A DNA stretch of 64,000 nucleotides, from contig NZ_JAAALB010000010.1 in the NCBI RefSeq assembly GCF_009905545.1, forward strand, positions 1 to 64,000, in the 5' to 3' direction. Shown piece after piece: positions 35,440 through 44,957 of this stretch. The position numbers and the translations under genes were made by a program. This DNA comes from Cellulophaga sp. BC115SP. Lineage in GTDB: Bacteria; Bacteroidota; Bacteroidia; Cytophagales; Spirosomataceae. The notes beneath the pieces were generated by a model. It had not been told where the DNA came from. It worked only from the letters and a program-made list of their open reading frames with translations, and did no database searches. Position 1 is the first letter of the stretch. The number at the start of each line of letters is the position of its first letter.

Positions 35440-38400
35440 ATGAACAAACTATCTACTACAATAAGACTACTTACCAGTGTCTTATTTCTATTCTGTGCAT
35501 TCACAAGCTTTTCGCAGACTGTTATTACAGGTAAGGTTTTTGACTCTGCTACTAAAGAAAAGCTCATCGGGGTTAGTATTGCGGTAAAAGGAAAAGTGAT
35601 TGGTACAATTACAGATGCCAAGGGAAATTTCTCTTTAAAAACAAACACGCCTGTTCCTTTCACAATTGCGGTATCAAGTGTGGGTTATGCTACTCAGGAA
35701 CTTAAGGTGACAGATAAAACTTCGGATTTCTCTATTGCTTTAGAAGAACAAACTGTAATGGGACAAGAAGTAGTAGTTGCTGCTTCCAGAGTAGAAGAAA
35801 GCGTAATGAAATCGCCTGTTTCTGTGGAAAAAATGGATTTGAAAGCTATCCAACAAACAGCCTCAAATAACTTTTATGACGGCTTAGCCAACTTGAAAGG
35901 CGTTGATATGGCTACACAAGGGTTGTTATTCAAATCTATCAATATGCGTGGATTTGGCTCGACAGGTAACCCTCGTATTGTTCAAATGATTGATGGAATG
36001 GATAACTCTGCTCCAGGTTTGAATTTTGCAGTAGATAACATCATTGGTATGCCAGAACTAGACGTTGAAAATGTAGAGGTATTGCCTGGTGCTGCATCAG
36101 CGCTTTACGGTCCAAATGCTATCAACGGTTTGGTTTTGATGAATAGTAAAAGCCCATTCTTATATCAAGGTTTGAGCGCAAACGTAAAATCGGGTATTAT
36201 GCACGCTAGCAACCGTAGTACGGCAACGACTCCGTTTACAGATATGTCGGTTCGTTTTGCGAAAGCATTTAATAACAAAATTGCCTTCAAATTAAACTTC
36301 TCGTATATCCGTGCGAAAGACTGGGAAGCTACTAATTATACCAACCTCAACTTAGGAGGTAATGCAGATCCTAGCCGTGGAGCGGGTACAAAAACTGACT
36401 ATGACGGTATGAACGTGTATGGCGATGAAATTCAAACTAATTTGAATTCGTTGAATGCAGCGTTGCCAAATGCAAACGTGAGCCGTACAGGTTATATGGA
36501 AAAAGACTTGGTAGACAACAATACGAAATCTTTGAAATTTAATGGTGCTGTACATTATCGTTTAACAGAAAAAGTAGAAGCAATTGCTCAATTAAACTAC
36601 GGTGAAGGTACTACGCTTTATACTGGTACTGGTCGTTATTCGTTGCGTGACTTCAATATTACTCAAGCGAAATTAGAATTACGTGGCGACAACTTCAACT
36701 TGCGTGCCTATACTACTCAGGAGCGTTCAGGTGGTTCGTACACTGCTGGTTTAGCTGCGGTAGGTATGCTCAACGAAATCAAATCGAATACTGCTTGGTA
36801 TACCGAATATACAGGTGCATTTTTACAAGCTCGTCAGGCAGGTGCGGCAGAAGATGCAGCACACCTAGCTGCTCGTCAGTTTGCAGACCGCAATATGCCA
36901 GCTCCAGGTTCGGCTGCTTTTAATACTTTACTAGAAAAATACCGTAACCTTCCTATTACACAAGGTGGTGGTGCTTTTGCAGATAGAAGTAATATGTACC
37001 ATGTAGAAGGTTTCTACAACTTCAAAAATGAAATCAAGTTTTTGGATTTGACAGTAGGCGCTAACTTCCGTAATTATGAATTGCGCTCGGCAGGGACATT
37101 ATTCTCGGATATGAAAGAGGGAAGAAACGGCTCAATTTCTATTAATGAATACGGTGGTTTTATCCAAGCATCAAAAAATCTATTAAACGACCACTTAAAA
37201 CTAACAGGGTCGTTGAGATATGATAAAAACCAGAATTTTGAGGGACAATACACACCACGTTTCTCTGCGGTATTATCACCTAACCAAGACCATAACTTCC
37301 GTTTGTCATACCAAACAGGTTTCCGTATTCCTACTACTCAAAACCAATATATCGACCTAGCTACTCCAGCAGGAACATTGATTGGTGGATTACCAGAATT
37401 TGATGCTCGCTATAAATTAGCAACGGGTGTAACTCGTGAGACCTTGACAGCTTTTGCTTCAGACCTTGCTAAGAATGGTGCTAATTCAAAATACCTTACA
37501 GACGCAGTAAAAGCTGCCGCTGTACAATATGCAACAGCAGCAGTAACAGCGCAATTGGCAACTATTCAACAAGCAGTAATTGCAGCAGTACAAGCTCAAG
37601 TAACAGCAGCAGTAACAGCACAAGTACAAGCAGCAGTAGCAGCAGGTCAACTTCCAGCTGCCAATGCACCAGCGGCAATCCAAGCAGGTGTAACGCAACA
37701 AATGTCTTCTGCTCCAGTACAAACTTTAATTCAGACAAACGTTCAAAATACGGTTAAACAAAAAGTAACAGAAGTAGCTACTCAAGTAACTCCAGCTTAC
37801 GCTTTAGCCGCATTGCCTAAATACAAAGCAAAACCATTGACTACTGAAAAAATTCAGTCTTACGAAATTGGTTACAAAGGCTTAATTGCAAAACGCTTGT
37901 TTGTTGATGCATCATATTACTATAGTGTTTACAAAAACTTTATTGGTGGTGCAACTATCGTAGTACCTACAGCAGCGGCTGGTCCTGGCTTACCAATCGA
38001 ATCAGGTTTGGGTAGCGGTAGTACTCGCGCTGGTTATTCAAGAGTAGCCAACTCTGACGAAGATATTACCATTTCGGGATGGTCAGCGGGTTTGAACTAC
38101 TCATTAGACAAAGGTTACTCAGTAGGTGCAAATATCTCACATAACCAAATGAATAATTTCGTTGCCTCTACAGAAGTACCTTATGCTGGTTTTAACACAC
38201 CATCATACAGCATGAAGTTTAACTTTGGTAAGCGTATCACAAGTGGTAGCAAATGGGGTTATAATGTATCATTCCGTCATCAAGATGCATTTACTTGGGA
38301 ATCGAGCTTCCCATTGCCGACAACAACTGATGTACCTATTTTCACAAATACAGTTGTTCCTGCTATCAATAACTTGGATGCACAATTCAGCTATAAAGTA

Positions 38401-38535
38401 GCGCCAATTAAGTCGATTATCAAAGTGGGTGCAACTAACCTATTTGGTAATCCATATTTCCAAGCGTATGGTAGTGCTTCGGTAGGTTCAACGTACTACA
38501 TTGGTATTACTTTCGATGAATTATTAAACAAATAA
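35440..38535 (+). CDS. TonB-dependent receptor with carboxypeptidase-regulatory domain and Ala/Gln-rich insert
   Basis: This 1031-residue outer-membrane transporter has a signal peptide (to about FSQ, residue 26). A CarboxypepD_reg-like beta domain covers about 28-105, the plug domain about 120-230, and a 22-strand barrel follows. It ends with a typical aromatic-rich strand. Unusually, residues about 680-785 form a stretch of Ala, Gln, Val and Thr with no aromatic residues in its core and heptad-like repeats. The corresponding DNA is GCAGCAGTAACA-like near-repeats. In barrel order this should be an extracellular loop. There is no SusD partner. Cargo unknown. Confidence 0.9.
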   Translation: MNKLSTTIRLLTSVLFLFCAFTSFSQTVITGKVFDSATKEKLIGVSIAVKGKVIGTITDAKGNFSLKTNTPVPFTIAVSSVGYATQELKVTDKTSDFSIALEEQTVMGQEVVVAASRVEESVMKSPVSVEKMDLKAIQQTASNNFYDGLANLKGVDMATQGLLFKSINMRGFGSTGNPRIVQMIDGMDNSAPGLNFAVDNIIGMPELDVENVEVLPGAASALYGPNAINGLVLMNSKSPFLYQGLSANVKSGIMHASNRSTATTPFTDMSVRFAKAFNNKIAFKLNFSYIRAKDWEATNYTNLNLGGNADPSRGAGTKTDYDGMNVYGDEIQTNLNSLNAALPNANVSRTGYMEKDLVDNNTKSLKFNGAVHYRLTEKVEAIAQLNYGEGTTLYTGTGRYSLRDFNITQAKLELRGDNFNLRAYTTQERSGGSYTAGLAAVGMLNEIKSNTAWYTEYTGAFLQARQAGAAEDAAHLAARQFADRNMPAPGSAAFNTLLEKYRNLPITQGGGAFADRSNMYHVEGFYNFKNEIKFLDLTVGANFRNYELRSAGTLFSDMKEGRNGSISINEYGGFIQASKNLLNDHLKLTGSLRYDKNQNFEGQYTPRFSAVLSPNQDHNFRLSYQTGFRIPTTQNQYIDLATPAGTLIGGLPEFDARYKLATGVTRETLTAFASDLAKNGANSKYLTDAVKAAAVQYATAAVTAQLATIQQAVIAAVQAQVTAAVTAQVQAAVAAGQLPAANAPAAIQAGVTQQMSSAPVQTLIQTNVQNTVKQKVTEVATQVTPAYALAALPKYKAKPLTTEKIQSYEIGYKGLIAKRLFVDASYYYSVYKNFIGGATIVVPTAAAGPGLPIESGLGSGSTRAGYSRVANSDEDITISGWSAGLNYSLDKGYSVGANISHNQMNNFVASTEVPYAGFNTPSYSMKFNFGKRITSGSKWGYNVSFRHQDAFTWESSFPLPTTTDVPIFTNTVVPAINNLDAQFSYKVAPIKSIIKVGATNLFGNPYFQAYGSASVGSTYYIGITFDELLNK

Positions 38536-38559
38536 TATTTTGGTGAATATGAGTCATCT

Positions 38560-38820
38560 CATATTTAGTGATTGAGCGAATGAGTGATTATTTTTAATGT
38601 GAATTTTACTTGTAGAGACGCAATGTTTTGCGACTAAAGAGTTATCATTCTGAAATATAGTATCAAAAAGGGCGGTCGAAATTAGTTTTTCGACCGCCCT
38701 TTTTGATATTACTATGCTATGTTTTACTTGGCATAGGACGCAATGCTTTGCGTCTCTACAGCTAAAATACAAATTTTAGAATAATCACTCATTCACTCAA
38801 TTGTAAATCACTAAATTAGG
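38560..38820. repeat. Nested fold-back element of about 260 bp
   Basis: Several inverted repeats share one centre. The outermost TGAGCGAATGAGTGATTAT pairs with ATAATCACTCATTCACTCA. Next come TAGAGACGCAATG and TGCTTTGCGTCTCTA. The inner core is a hairpin, TATCAAAAAGGGCGGTCGAAA with its complement around 38670-38707. No open reading frame is found inside. The whole could fold as one long imperfect hairpin, like a miniature mobile element. Confidence 0.65.
38667..38707 (+). terminator. Terminator in the centre of the fold-back element
   Basis: AAAAAGGGCGGTCGAAA pairs with TTTCGACCGCCCTTTTT. The loop-side half is the same as in the terminator at 7036-7083. Confidence 0.75.
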
Positions 38821-38959
38821 AATGCCTCCCTTTTTTTATACTTAAATCTCAAAGCTTTCGTTATCTAAGAACTACTAATTCAGCAATATCTATTTACTTT
38901 GCTTTTAATTTTGTCCGTTATCACTCAGTCATTTTCCTATATAACAACGCCAAGCACTT

Positions 38960-39154
38960 ATGAAAAAGGTAATTTTATTGGGTTTTGCTATATGTTGCTT
39001 ACAACTAGAATCGGAAGCTAATACGGTAGAATATAAGTCTGCCGAAACACATATCTCAGCATCAACTACCAAAAGCACATATAAAAGAAGACGTAAAAAA
39101 GGATTTTTATGGGGTTTGTTCCGTAAAAAAGACTGCGGCTGTCCCAAACATTAA
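38960..39154 (+). CDS. Tiny exported basic protein with C-terminal CGC motif
   Basis: This 64-residue protein has a clear signal peptide (about residues 1-20, MKKVILLGFAICCLQLESEA). The mature part is Ser/Thr-rich then strongly basic, KRRRKKGFLWGLFRKKDCGC, ending PKH. I do not recognise the family. The amphipathic basic stretch with GLF could bind membrane or nucleic acid, and the CGC could bind metal or form disulfides. A strong terminator follows, which supports a real monocistronic gene. Confidence 0.65.
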   Translation: MKKVILLGFAICCLQLESEANTVEYKSAETHISASTTKSTYKRRRKKGFLWGLFRKKDCGCPKH

Positions 39155-39176
39155 GACTATTACATCATAGCATGAA

Positions 39177-39221
39177 AAATAAATAATCCGTTCAGAAGTT
39201 TAATCTGAACGGATTATTTAT
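39177..39221 (+). terminator. Terminator after the small basic protein gene
   Basis: AATAAATAATCCGTTCAGA pairs perfectly with TCTGAACGGATTATTTAT across a 7-base loop. Confidence 0.9.
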
Positions 39222-39278
39222 GTAAAGCGATACACCTACACAAGTGTACCACATATTACTTACTTCTACTTACACATC

Positions 39279-40094
39279 TTAATTCAAAATAGGATTTAAC
39301 TCAGATGCTACTAAGCTACCAACAGGTAAACCCTTTATCCATCGCTGACGGTCAGCTTCTTGATGAGTATTTTGCGGTTCAGAAACTTTTGCTCCATCGG
39401 CTACAAAAATAATCGTCATCACTTCCCTTGTCTTTGAAGAGTTATTTCCTGGAGCATTGTGCAAAGTCCAGCCAGCATGAAAAGTAGCATCGCCTGCTTT
39501 CATGGAGGAGGCTCTTACAATAGGATAGCCTTTTTCTTCTACAATATTCTTTAGCACATCGTCCGACTTATCAGAAATGGCGAGGTTACCTAAAAAGCCT
39601 AATTCATGTGAGCCTGAGGCAAAGGTAAGCATACCCATTTCTTCCGAAATATCTATCAAAGGCATCCACATTGTAATCGTATTGCTGGTATCGATAGGCC
39701 AATAATACTGGTCTTGATGCCATGGCGTATGACCGCCGCCTGCTTCTTTAAAAAGCGCTTGGTCATGGTACAAACGTACTTTTTCGACCCCCATCAAATC
39801 AGCAGCGATTTGAGCAAATCGTTTGGCAAAAGTAAATTTCTTGATGTCTTCATCTACTTCCCAAAGATTCATCACTTGCAGAAACGCTTTGCCATAAGTG
39901 TCTCGCTCTGACATGTCACGAAATTCAGTATTGAATCTTTCTACTCCATTATGGATTAAGTGTCTGTAAAGTTTTATGTCTTCAGAGTTGACTATGTTAT
40001 GCAACAAAATATGTCCATTTTGCTGATATTCTGACTGTTGTTGAGCATTAATCGGATACATAGATGATAAGTCGGGAAAGGATAAACTAACCAT
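39279..40094 (-). CDS. Phytanoyl-CoA dioxygenase (PhyH) family protein
   Basis: This 271-residue Fe(II)/2-oxoglutarate-dependent dioxygenase has the iron ligands HQD (in TPWHQDQYYW) and the distal His in FHAGWTLHNAPGN, with the 2-oxoglutarate-binding Arg in SKTREVMTI. The family hydroxylates varied small molecules, including proline, ectoine and phytanoyl-CoA. The substrate cannot be read from sequence. The divergent AraC gene 174 bases away is a probable regulator. Confidence 0.87.
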   Translation of the reverse strand: MVSLSFPDLSSMYPINAQQQSEYQQNGHILLHNIVNSEDIKLYRHLIHNGVERFNTEFRDMSERDTYGKAFLQVMNLWEVDEDIKKFTFAKRFAQIAADLMGVEKVRLYHDQALFKEAGGGHTPWHQDQYYWPIDTSNTITMWMPLIDISEEMGMLTFASGSHELGFLGNLAISDKSDDVLKNIVEEKGYPIVRASSMKAGDATFHAGWTLHNAPGNNSSKTREVMTIIFVADGAKVSEPQNTHQEADRQRWIKGLPVGSLVASELNPILN

Positions 40095-40268
40095 ACATTT
40101 AATAGTAAAATAATAACAAGTTTCAGTTCTAATACTGTATTCTTGATTTTTGATGAAGGCAAAATAACATGAATTTTTTCAGGAGAATTTTGTCGTTTTT
40201 TACCAATATTTGTGCATTTTTACCTATTCCCTATCAATATCCTTATATTGAGTATAATTTTTATCAAA

Positions 40269-41129
40269 ATGAAAGCCTCCTTAGAGCAATTAGATAATGG
40301 TTTGAATCAATCCTTAGGGTTCAGACATTTTAGTTTGCCATATTTTGACGCTCCTTACCATTTTCATCCTGAATATGAGTTAACTCTCATTGTAAAAAGT
40401 GAAGGCAAAAGATACATAGGGAATCATGTAGCAGATTTTAGTGCTGGCGATTTGGTTTTGATGGGTCCTAATCTGCCTCATTGTTGGAAAAATGAAACGA
40501 TAGGCATGGAAGATTCGTCACAGGCTGTAGTGGTACAATTTAAAGCAGATTTTTTGGGAGAAAAATTTTTCTCCATACCCGAAATGCAAGCGGTTAGTCA
40601 TTTATTAGATAAATCGGCTTCGGGTTTGGTTATCACAGGAAAAACGAGAAATAGAATTGCGAAGGAATTAATTTTCTTACTCAATGTCCCCCCTGTTCAG
40701 AAAGTTTTAGGCTTGTTAGATTTGTTAAATACCATAGCACAAGCGCCACAAGATTATCAGATTTTAGAAAGTCAAAATCAAGCATATCAATTAGCAAAAG
40801 TCGATTTAGAGCGAATCAATAAGGTTTATGCGTATGTGATTGAAAACTATACGCAGGAAGTTCACTTGGAAACAGCCGCGTATTTGGCCAATATGACCGA
40901 AACGGCTTTTTGTCGATATTTCAAAAAAGTTACGAAGAAAACCTTTCTCGATGTAGTTACTGAATATCGTATCAAACACGCTTGTAATTTGTTGATTGGT
41001 ACCGACAAACAAGTAGCGGAAGTATGTTTTGAAAGTGGTTTTGGCAATGTATCACATTTCAACAAGCAATTCAAAACCTTTACAGGACAAAGTCCGCTTG
41101 GATATCGTAAACTTTTTCAAACAATGTGA
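40269..41129 (+). CDS. AraC family transcriptional regulator (cupin sensor)
   Basis: This regulator of about 286 residues has an N-terminal cupin-like sensor (YHFHPEYELTLIVKSEGKRY, GDLVLMGPNLPHCWKN) and a C-terminal double helix-turn-helix (ETAAYLANMTETAFCRYFKKVTKKTF, VAEVCFESGFGNVSHFNKQFK). The start at 40269 (MKASLEQLD) is preferred over the upstream ATG at 40212. It resembles the second AraC protein at 62660-63529. It probably responds to a sugar or amino-acid ligand and controls the divergent PhyH gene. Confidence 0.9.
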   Translation: MKASLEQLDNGLNQSLGFRHFSLPYFDAPYHFHPEYELTLIVKSEGKRYIGNHVADFSAGDLVLMGPNLPHCWKNETIGMEDSSQAVVVQFKADFLGEKFFSIPEMQAVSHLLDKSASGLVITGKTRNRIAKELIFLLNVPPVQKVLGLLDLLNTIAQAPQDYQILESQNQAYQLAKVDLERINKVYAYVIENYTQEVHLETAAYLANMTETAFCRYFKKVTKKTFLDVVTEYRIKHACNLLIGTDKQVAEVCFESGFGNVSHFNKQFKTFTGQSPLGYRKLFQTM

Positions 41130-41864
41130 TTATTCGTCACCATAAGCCATCAAGAAAGTATGGTCATTTATAACTTGTGTCAAAAAGGCATTATCGTCAA
41201 GACTTGACTCTATTTGCATGATTTCTTTCAGCTTTTGGGCTGTTTGACTCTGCAAGCGCTCATCTTGTGTTTCTTCGACTCTTTGAATTACTTGACGGAT
41301 AATTTCAATATCGGCATCAGACAATAAGCTTACTTCTGGAATCATGACTTCGTAGGCTTCATCGAGTACTGGCTGTCGGAGCGCATCGAGTGAAACCTTG
41401 GGCTCTATACGCACAACAGTAGTACCAGCTACCATATCTCCCAAACGTTGCCCTTTACCACCTGCTGCAATGGCTACTACACCAACCCATTGACCAAAAA
41501 TACTAAAATCAATAATTCTAAAAATCCAACGTAAGATATAGGCGCCAATAGTAGGGGCACTACCATCCAACTTAATCACTTTGATATTTCGAGCTCTTTT
41601 CCCAATGCTTTGTCCATTGAGCCAAATTTCGCAAATTAAATCATAAAAAAAGAGGGGCAAAATACCAAATCCAAAGAAAAGAATAGTTCTGATTCTGTTG
41701 TTGAATAGACTGTCATCCAACCATGTAGCAATTAAAGAAAAAACAAGAATCCAAGCGAAATAGACTACCAAATCAATCAAATATGCGATAATTCTATCTC
41801 CGATACTAGCTGGTGTAAAAGCTACTTCGACATTTTGAGCTGTCCGTATTTTTATTTTACTCAT
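41130..41864 (-). CDS. RDD family membrane protein
   Basis: This 244-residue protein has an N-terminal RDD domain (four or so helices; GDRIIAYLIDLVVYF, NGQSIGKRARNIKVI, FGQWVGVVAI) and a soluble C-terminal extension of about 75 residues. It is divergent from the SpoIIM-like gene (70 bases). In Bacteroidota RDD and SpoIIM genes often lie together near MoxR/DUF4129 clusters. The role is unknown; transport or envelope assembly is a guess. Confidence 0.88.
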   Translation of the reverse strand: MSKIKIRTAQNVEVAFTPASIGDRIIAYLIDLVVYFAWILVFSLIATWLDDSLFNNRIRTILFFGFGILPLFFYDLICEIWLNGQSIGKRARNIKVIKLDGSAPTIGAYILRWIFRIIDFSIFGQWVGVVAIAAGGKGQRLGDMVAGTTVVRIEPKVSLDALRQPVLDEAYEVMIPEVSLLSDADIEIIRQVIQRVEETQDERLQSQTAQKLKEIMQIESSLDDNAFLTQVINDHTFLMAYGDE

Positions 41865-41934
41865 TATCTATCACAGTGGTAAAGTTATTTTGATATATTG
41901 CTTAAAATTAAACTACCTTAAGCAAAAATCCACC

Positions 41935-42885
41935 ATGAGAGAGGCATTATTTAAGAAACAAAATCTTGATAAATGGCAATCTTTTGAAGAAGATGTACAA
42001 AGTATTCATTCTGATACACTAGCCGAAAGATTTATAGAATTAACCGACGATTTGGCCTATGCTCAAACGTTTTACCCTAGTTCAACGACTACTCGTTATT
42101 TGAATGAATTAACGGCTCAATTTTATCGAAAAATTTACGCCAATAAGAAAGAATCCTCCAATCGTTTTGTTGAGTTTTGGAAGTTTGAAGTGCCTTATCT
42201 CTTGTTTCGTTTTCGAAAAGAGCTTTGGGTAGCTTTCTGTATTACATTTATTTCGGCAGTAATTGGGGCTATATCGGTGGCACACGACGATACTTTTGCT
42301 CGACTGATTTTAGGCGATGATTATATCGATATGACGCTTGAAAACATTCGAAAAGGAGACCCTTTGGCAGTGTATGGAGGTAGCGATCCGCTAATGATGT
42401 TTTTGGAGATTACCTCAAATAATATCAAAGTATCTTTTGTTTGTTTTGTAATGGGCTGTTTTTTCTCGGCAGGCACTGCGTATATGCTTATCACCAATGG
42501 AATTATGCTAGGAGTATTTCAATATTTTTGTTATCAGCAAGGTTTTCTAAAAGTATCTTTATTGACAATTTGGTTGCATGGCGTTTTAGAAATCTCTTCG
42601 ATAATTGTGGCAGGGTGTGCGGGATTAGTGATGGGGAATAGCCTTTTATTTCCTCGAACCTATTCGCGTATGGAATCTTTCAAGATTGGCGCAAAAAATG
42701 GCATTAAAATCGTTATTGCTTTAGTACCTTTGTTTATTATGGCTGGCTTTATCGAAAGTTTTATTACACGCCAGCATCTAAATATCTTTTACAGTTTGCT
42801 CATAATTGTACCGTCTTTCCTATTTATTGTGTGGTATTTTATCGTATATCCTCAAAAAGTATTTCAAAAAAGTCAGTTGTCTTAA
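41935..42885 (+). CDS. SpoIIM-like (stage II sporulation M family) membrane protein
   Basis: This protein of about 316 residues has a soluble N-terminal helical region (to about 105) and five or so membrane helices with the SpoIIM/DUF95 motif set: FVCFVMGCFFSAGTAYMLITNG then LTIWLHGVLEISSIIVAGCAG. The start at 41935 (MREALFKKQ) is chosen over the upstream ATG at 41890. The organism is not a sporulator, so the name reflects family only. It is the first plus-strand gene of the MoxR cluster. Confidence 0.88.
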   Translation: MREALFKKQNLDKWQSFEEDVQSIHSDTLAERFIELTDDLAYAQTFYPSSTTTRYLNELTAQFYRKIYANKKESSNRFVEFWKFEVPYLLFRFRKELWVAFCITFISAVIGAISVAHDDTFARLILGDDYIDMTLENIRKGDPLAVYGGSDPLMMFLEITSNNIKVSFVCFVMGCFFSAGTAYMLITNGIMLGVFQYFCYQQGFLKVSLLTIWLHGVLEISSIIVAGCAGLVMGNSLLFPRTYSRMESFKIGAKNGIKIVIALVPLFIMAGFIESFITRQHLNIFYSLLIIVPSFLFIVWYFIVYPQKVFQKSQLS

Positions 42886-43046
42886 AATACAACACTAATA
42901 GGAATGAATTTTGAGTTTAAAATTTGAAAAATCTCCACTTGCCATTTTACACAATATTTACGAAAAGACCATTGAGCAAAAGCTTATTCTATTTTCAGAA
43001 ACCTTATTTTTAGCTTATTTCCCCGATTACTACCAATACAACTATT

Positions 43047-44012
43047 ATGGAAAAACAGTACCTACCTCTTGAAAGAGAGCGTGATTTTAGTCAAAAAATT
43101 AACGATACTTTCTCTTTTGTTCGTCTCAATTTCAAAGATTTATTTCTTGCTTTATTGTTTATCGTGGGTCCCGTTTTGCTTGTTGCAGGCATTGCTGGTG
43201 GATTCCATCAAATCAATGTATTAAATAGCACAGCCTCTGACACACCCATGGATGCCAACGCTGGTGTCGAAGAAATATTAAGAAGATTTAGTAAAAGTGG
43301 TATCGATATCATCGGACCCGCCTATTTTATCTTATTGTTTGCTACCGTGATTTCAATGGTGCTCTTAGTCGTAACGGTTTATAGCTATATGCAATGCTAT
43401 TTGGAGGATTCAGTATCACGAATTACAGTAGAAAGAGTAACAGAAAAAGTAAAAATACATTTCCTCCCTGTTTTTAGAGGCTTTTTCTTGGTATTACTGG
43501 TGTTCTTTGGCATTATTATTTTGGCATCACTTGCTATTGGAGCCTTGGGTGTAGCTGTGGGTGGTGTAGCAGGTCCAATGATTATTGGTATTTTTGGCTT
43601 AGTGATTTTTGCAGTCATGATTTATTTTATGATTATGTTTTTGCTGAGTCCAGCTATTATCGTTTTTGAAGATGCTAGTCCTAGTTTTTCGCTTCGTAGA
43701 GCCAAGTACCTTATCGAAGGCAAATGGTGGTCGACTTTCGGACTAGTCATGATTGTGTCTATCATAGTTTACTTTATTAGTCTTGTATTTAGCCTGCCTG
43801 CGGGTATCTTATCCGTGTTAAAAATACTTGGTATCCAATCTAGCATGACTAGCGACTGGGTGGTTGTGGTATCAACCGTAATTTCGATGGTGGGCTCGTC
43901 TATTTTATCGGCTATTACCTATATCGCTTTAGGATTCCAGTATTTTAATCTTGTCGAGAAAAAAGACGGTAATAGTCTATTCAAACAAATCAATAATTTG
44001 GGTAGTCACTAA
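43047..44012 (+). CDS. Polytopic membrane protein of the MoxR cluster
   Basis: This 321-residue protein has six or seven hydrophobic helices and short conserved SFVRLNFKDLF and SPSFSLRRAKYLIEGKWW segments. Similar proteins occupy this position (SpoIIM - membrane protein - DUF4129) in related bacteria and resemble the membrane domain of glycerophosphodiester phosphodiesterases. No catalytic site is visible. Its job is inferred only from context, namely envelope assembly or maintenance. Confidence 0.7.
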   Translation: MEKQYLPLERERDFSQKINDTFSFVRLNFKDLFLALLFIVGPVLLVAGIAGGFHQINVLNSTASDTPMDANAGVEEILRRFSKSGIDIIGPAYFILLFATVISMVLLVVTVYSYMQCYLEDSVSRITVERVTEKVKIHFLPVFRGFFLVLLVFFGIIILASLAIGALGVAVGGVAGPMIIGIFGLVIFAVMIYFMIMFLLSPAIIVFEDASPSFSLRRAKYLIEGKWWSTFGLVMIVSIIVYFISLVFSLPAGILSVLKILGIQSSMTSDWVVVVSTVISMVGSSILSAITYIALGFQYFNLVEKKDGNSLFKQINNLGSH

Positions 44013-44188
44013 TGGCTTTGAACTTCCAATGTCAAGCTTGTAATATAGTCGTTTGCAAAGGCTTTTATAAAGCATCCATTTCGGATACTGGATTGCGCTT
44101 TATGTAAAATGAAGGTATGTTTTAATATTTCCGAAATCCCCAAATCTTTAATGATTTGAAACTGGATCATTATTTTTCTAACTCAAAA

Positions 44189-44935
44189 ATGAGTGTCAAA
44201 AAAAGACATATTCCTATTATTTTAAAATACGTCATACTATGTTTTTGGGTGACTCTACTGCCTATTTGCCGTCTTCAAGGGCAAATAAGCCGTGTAGATT
44301 CGCTCACACAACTGAGTCCGCTCAAGCAACCAGACAAAACGTTGACGAGTCTTCGAAAGCAAAAAAAGTATCAGTATCAAACCGTTCCTATTGAGCAAAT
44401 GTCGTGGAGTGGTAGGCTTTGGATGATGTTTTTACGTTGGATTGCGCAGTTTTTCGAAAAAAGCACTACAGGCAAATCGTTGAAGATAGGTATGTATGTT
44501 TTTTTAGCAATTGTGATAATCTTTGTCATTATGAAGCTAATTGGTATTGAATTTGCAAATATCTTCGGACGCAAAGACCAATCTATTTCTATTGATTATC
44601 AAGTACTAGAACAAGATATTCATGCGTTAGATTTTGAAAAAGCAATTGAGGGCGCTTTGTCTACTCAACAGTTTAGGTTGGCCACTCGCTTGTACTATTT
44701 ACAAGTATTAAAATCCTTGAGTAATCAAGACCTAATTGAGTGGCGATTGAACAAAACCAATCGGAGTTATATTTACGAATTACAATCAACCGAATTACGT
44801 CAAGAATTTGAATCTCTTACTACTCTTTTTGAATACATCTGGTACGGAGATTTTTTGATTAGTGCCATCGAATTTGAATCTATACAAAATCAATTTTCCA
44901 ACTTTAATCGCAGTATAACACGAAGTAGGCGATAG
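44189..44935 (+). CDS. DUF4129 domain protein
   Basis: This protein of about 248 residues has an N-terminal signal/anchor helix, a second helix near residues 95-115 and a C-terminal DUF4129 domain (FEKAIEGALSTQQFRLATRLYYLQVLKSL, EWRLNKTNRSY). DUF4129 typically occurs with MoxR, DUF58, DUF4350 and transglutaminase proteins. The ATG at 44189 is preferred over a TTG at 44156. Confidence 0.82.
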   Translation: MSVKKRHIPIILKYVILCFWVTLLPICRLQGQISRVDSLTQLSPLKQPDKTLTSLRKQKKYQYQTVPIEQMSWSGRLWMMFLRWIAQFFEKSTTGKSLKIGMYVFLAIVIIFVIMKLIGIEFANIFGRKDQSISIDYQVLEQDIHALDFEKAIEGALSTQQFRLATRLYYLQVLKSLSNQDLIEWRLNKTNRSYIYELQSTELRQEFESLTTLFEYIWYGDFLISAIEFESIQNQFSNFNRSITRSRR

Positions 44936-44957
44936 CCTCAAAACGCGTGATAATAAC

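Noticed and set aside
44156-44188. TTG start for the DUF4129 gene, 11 codons upstream
   Set aside because: The ATG at 44189 gives a normal signal/anchor segment, and the added residues (KLDHYFSNSK) look unrelated to the family.
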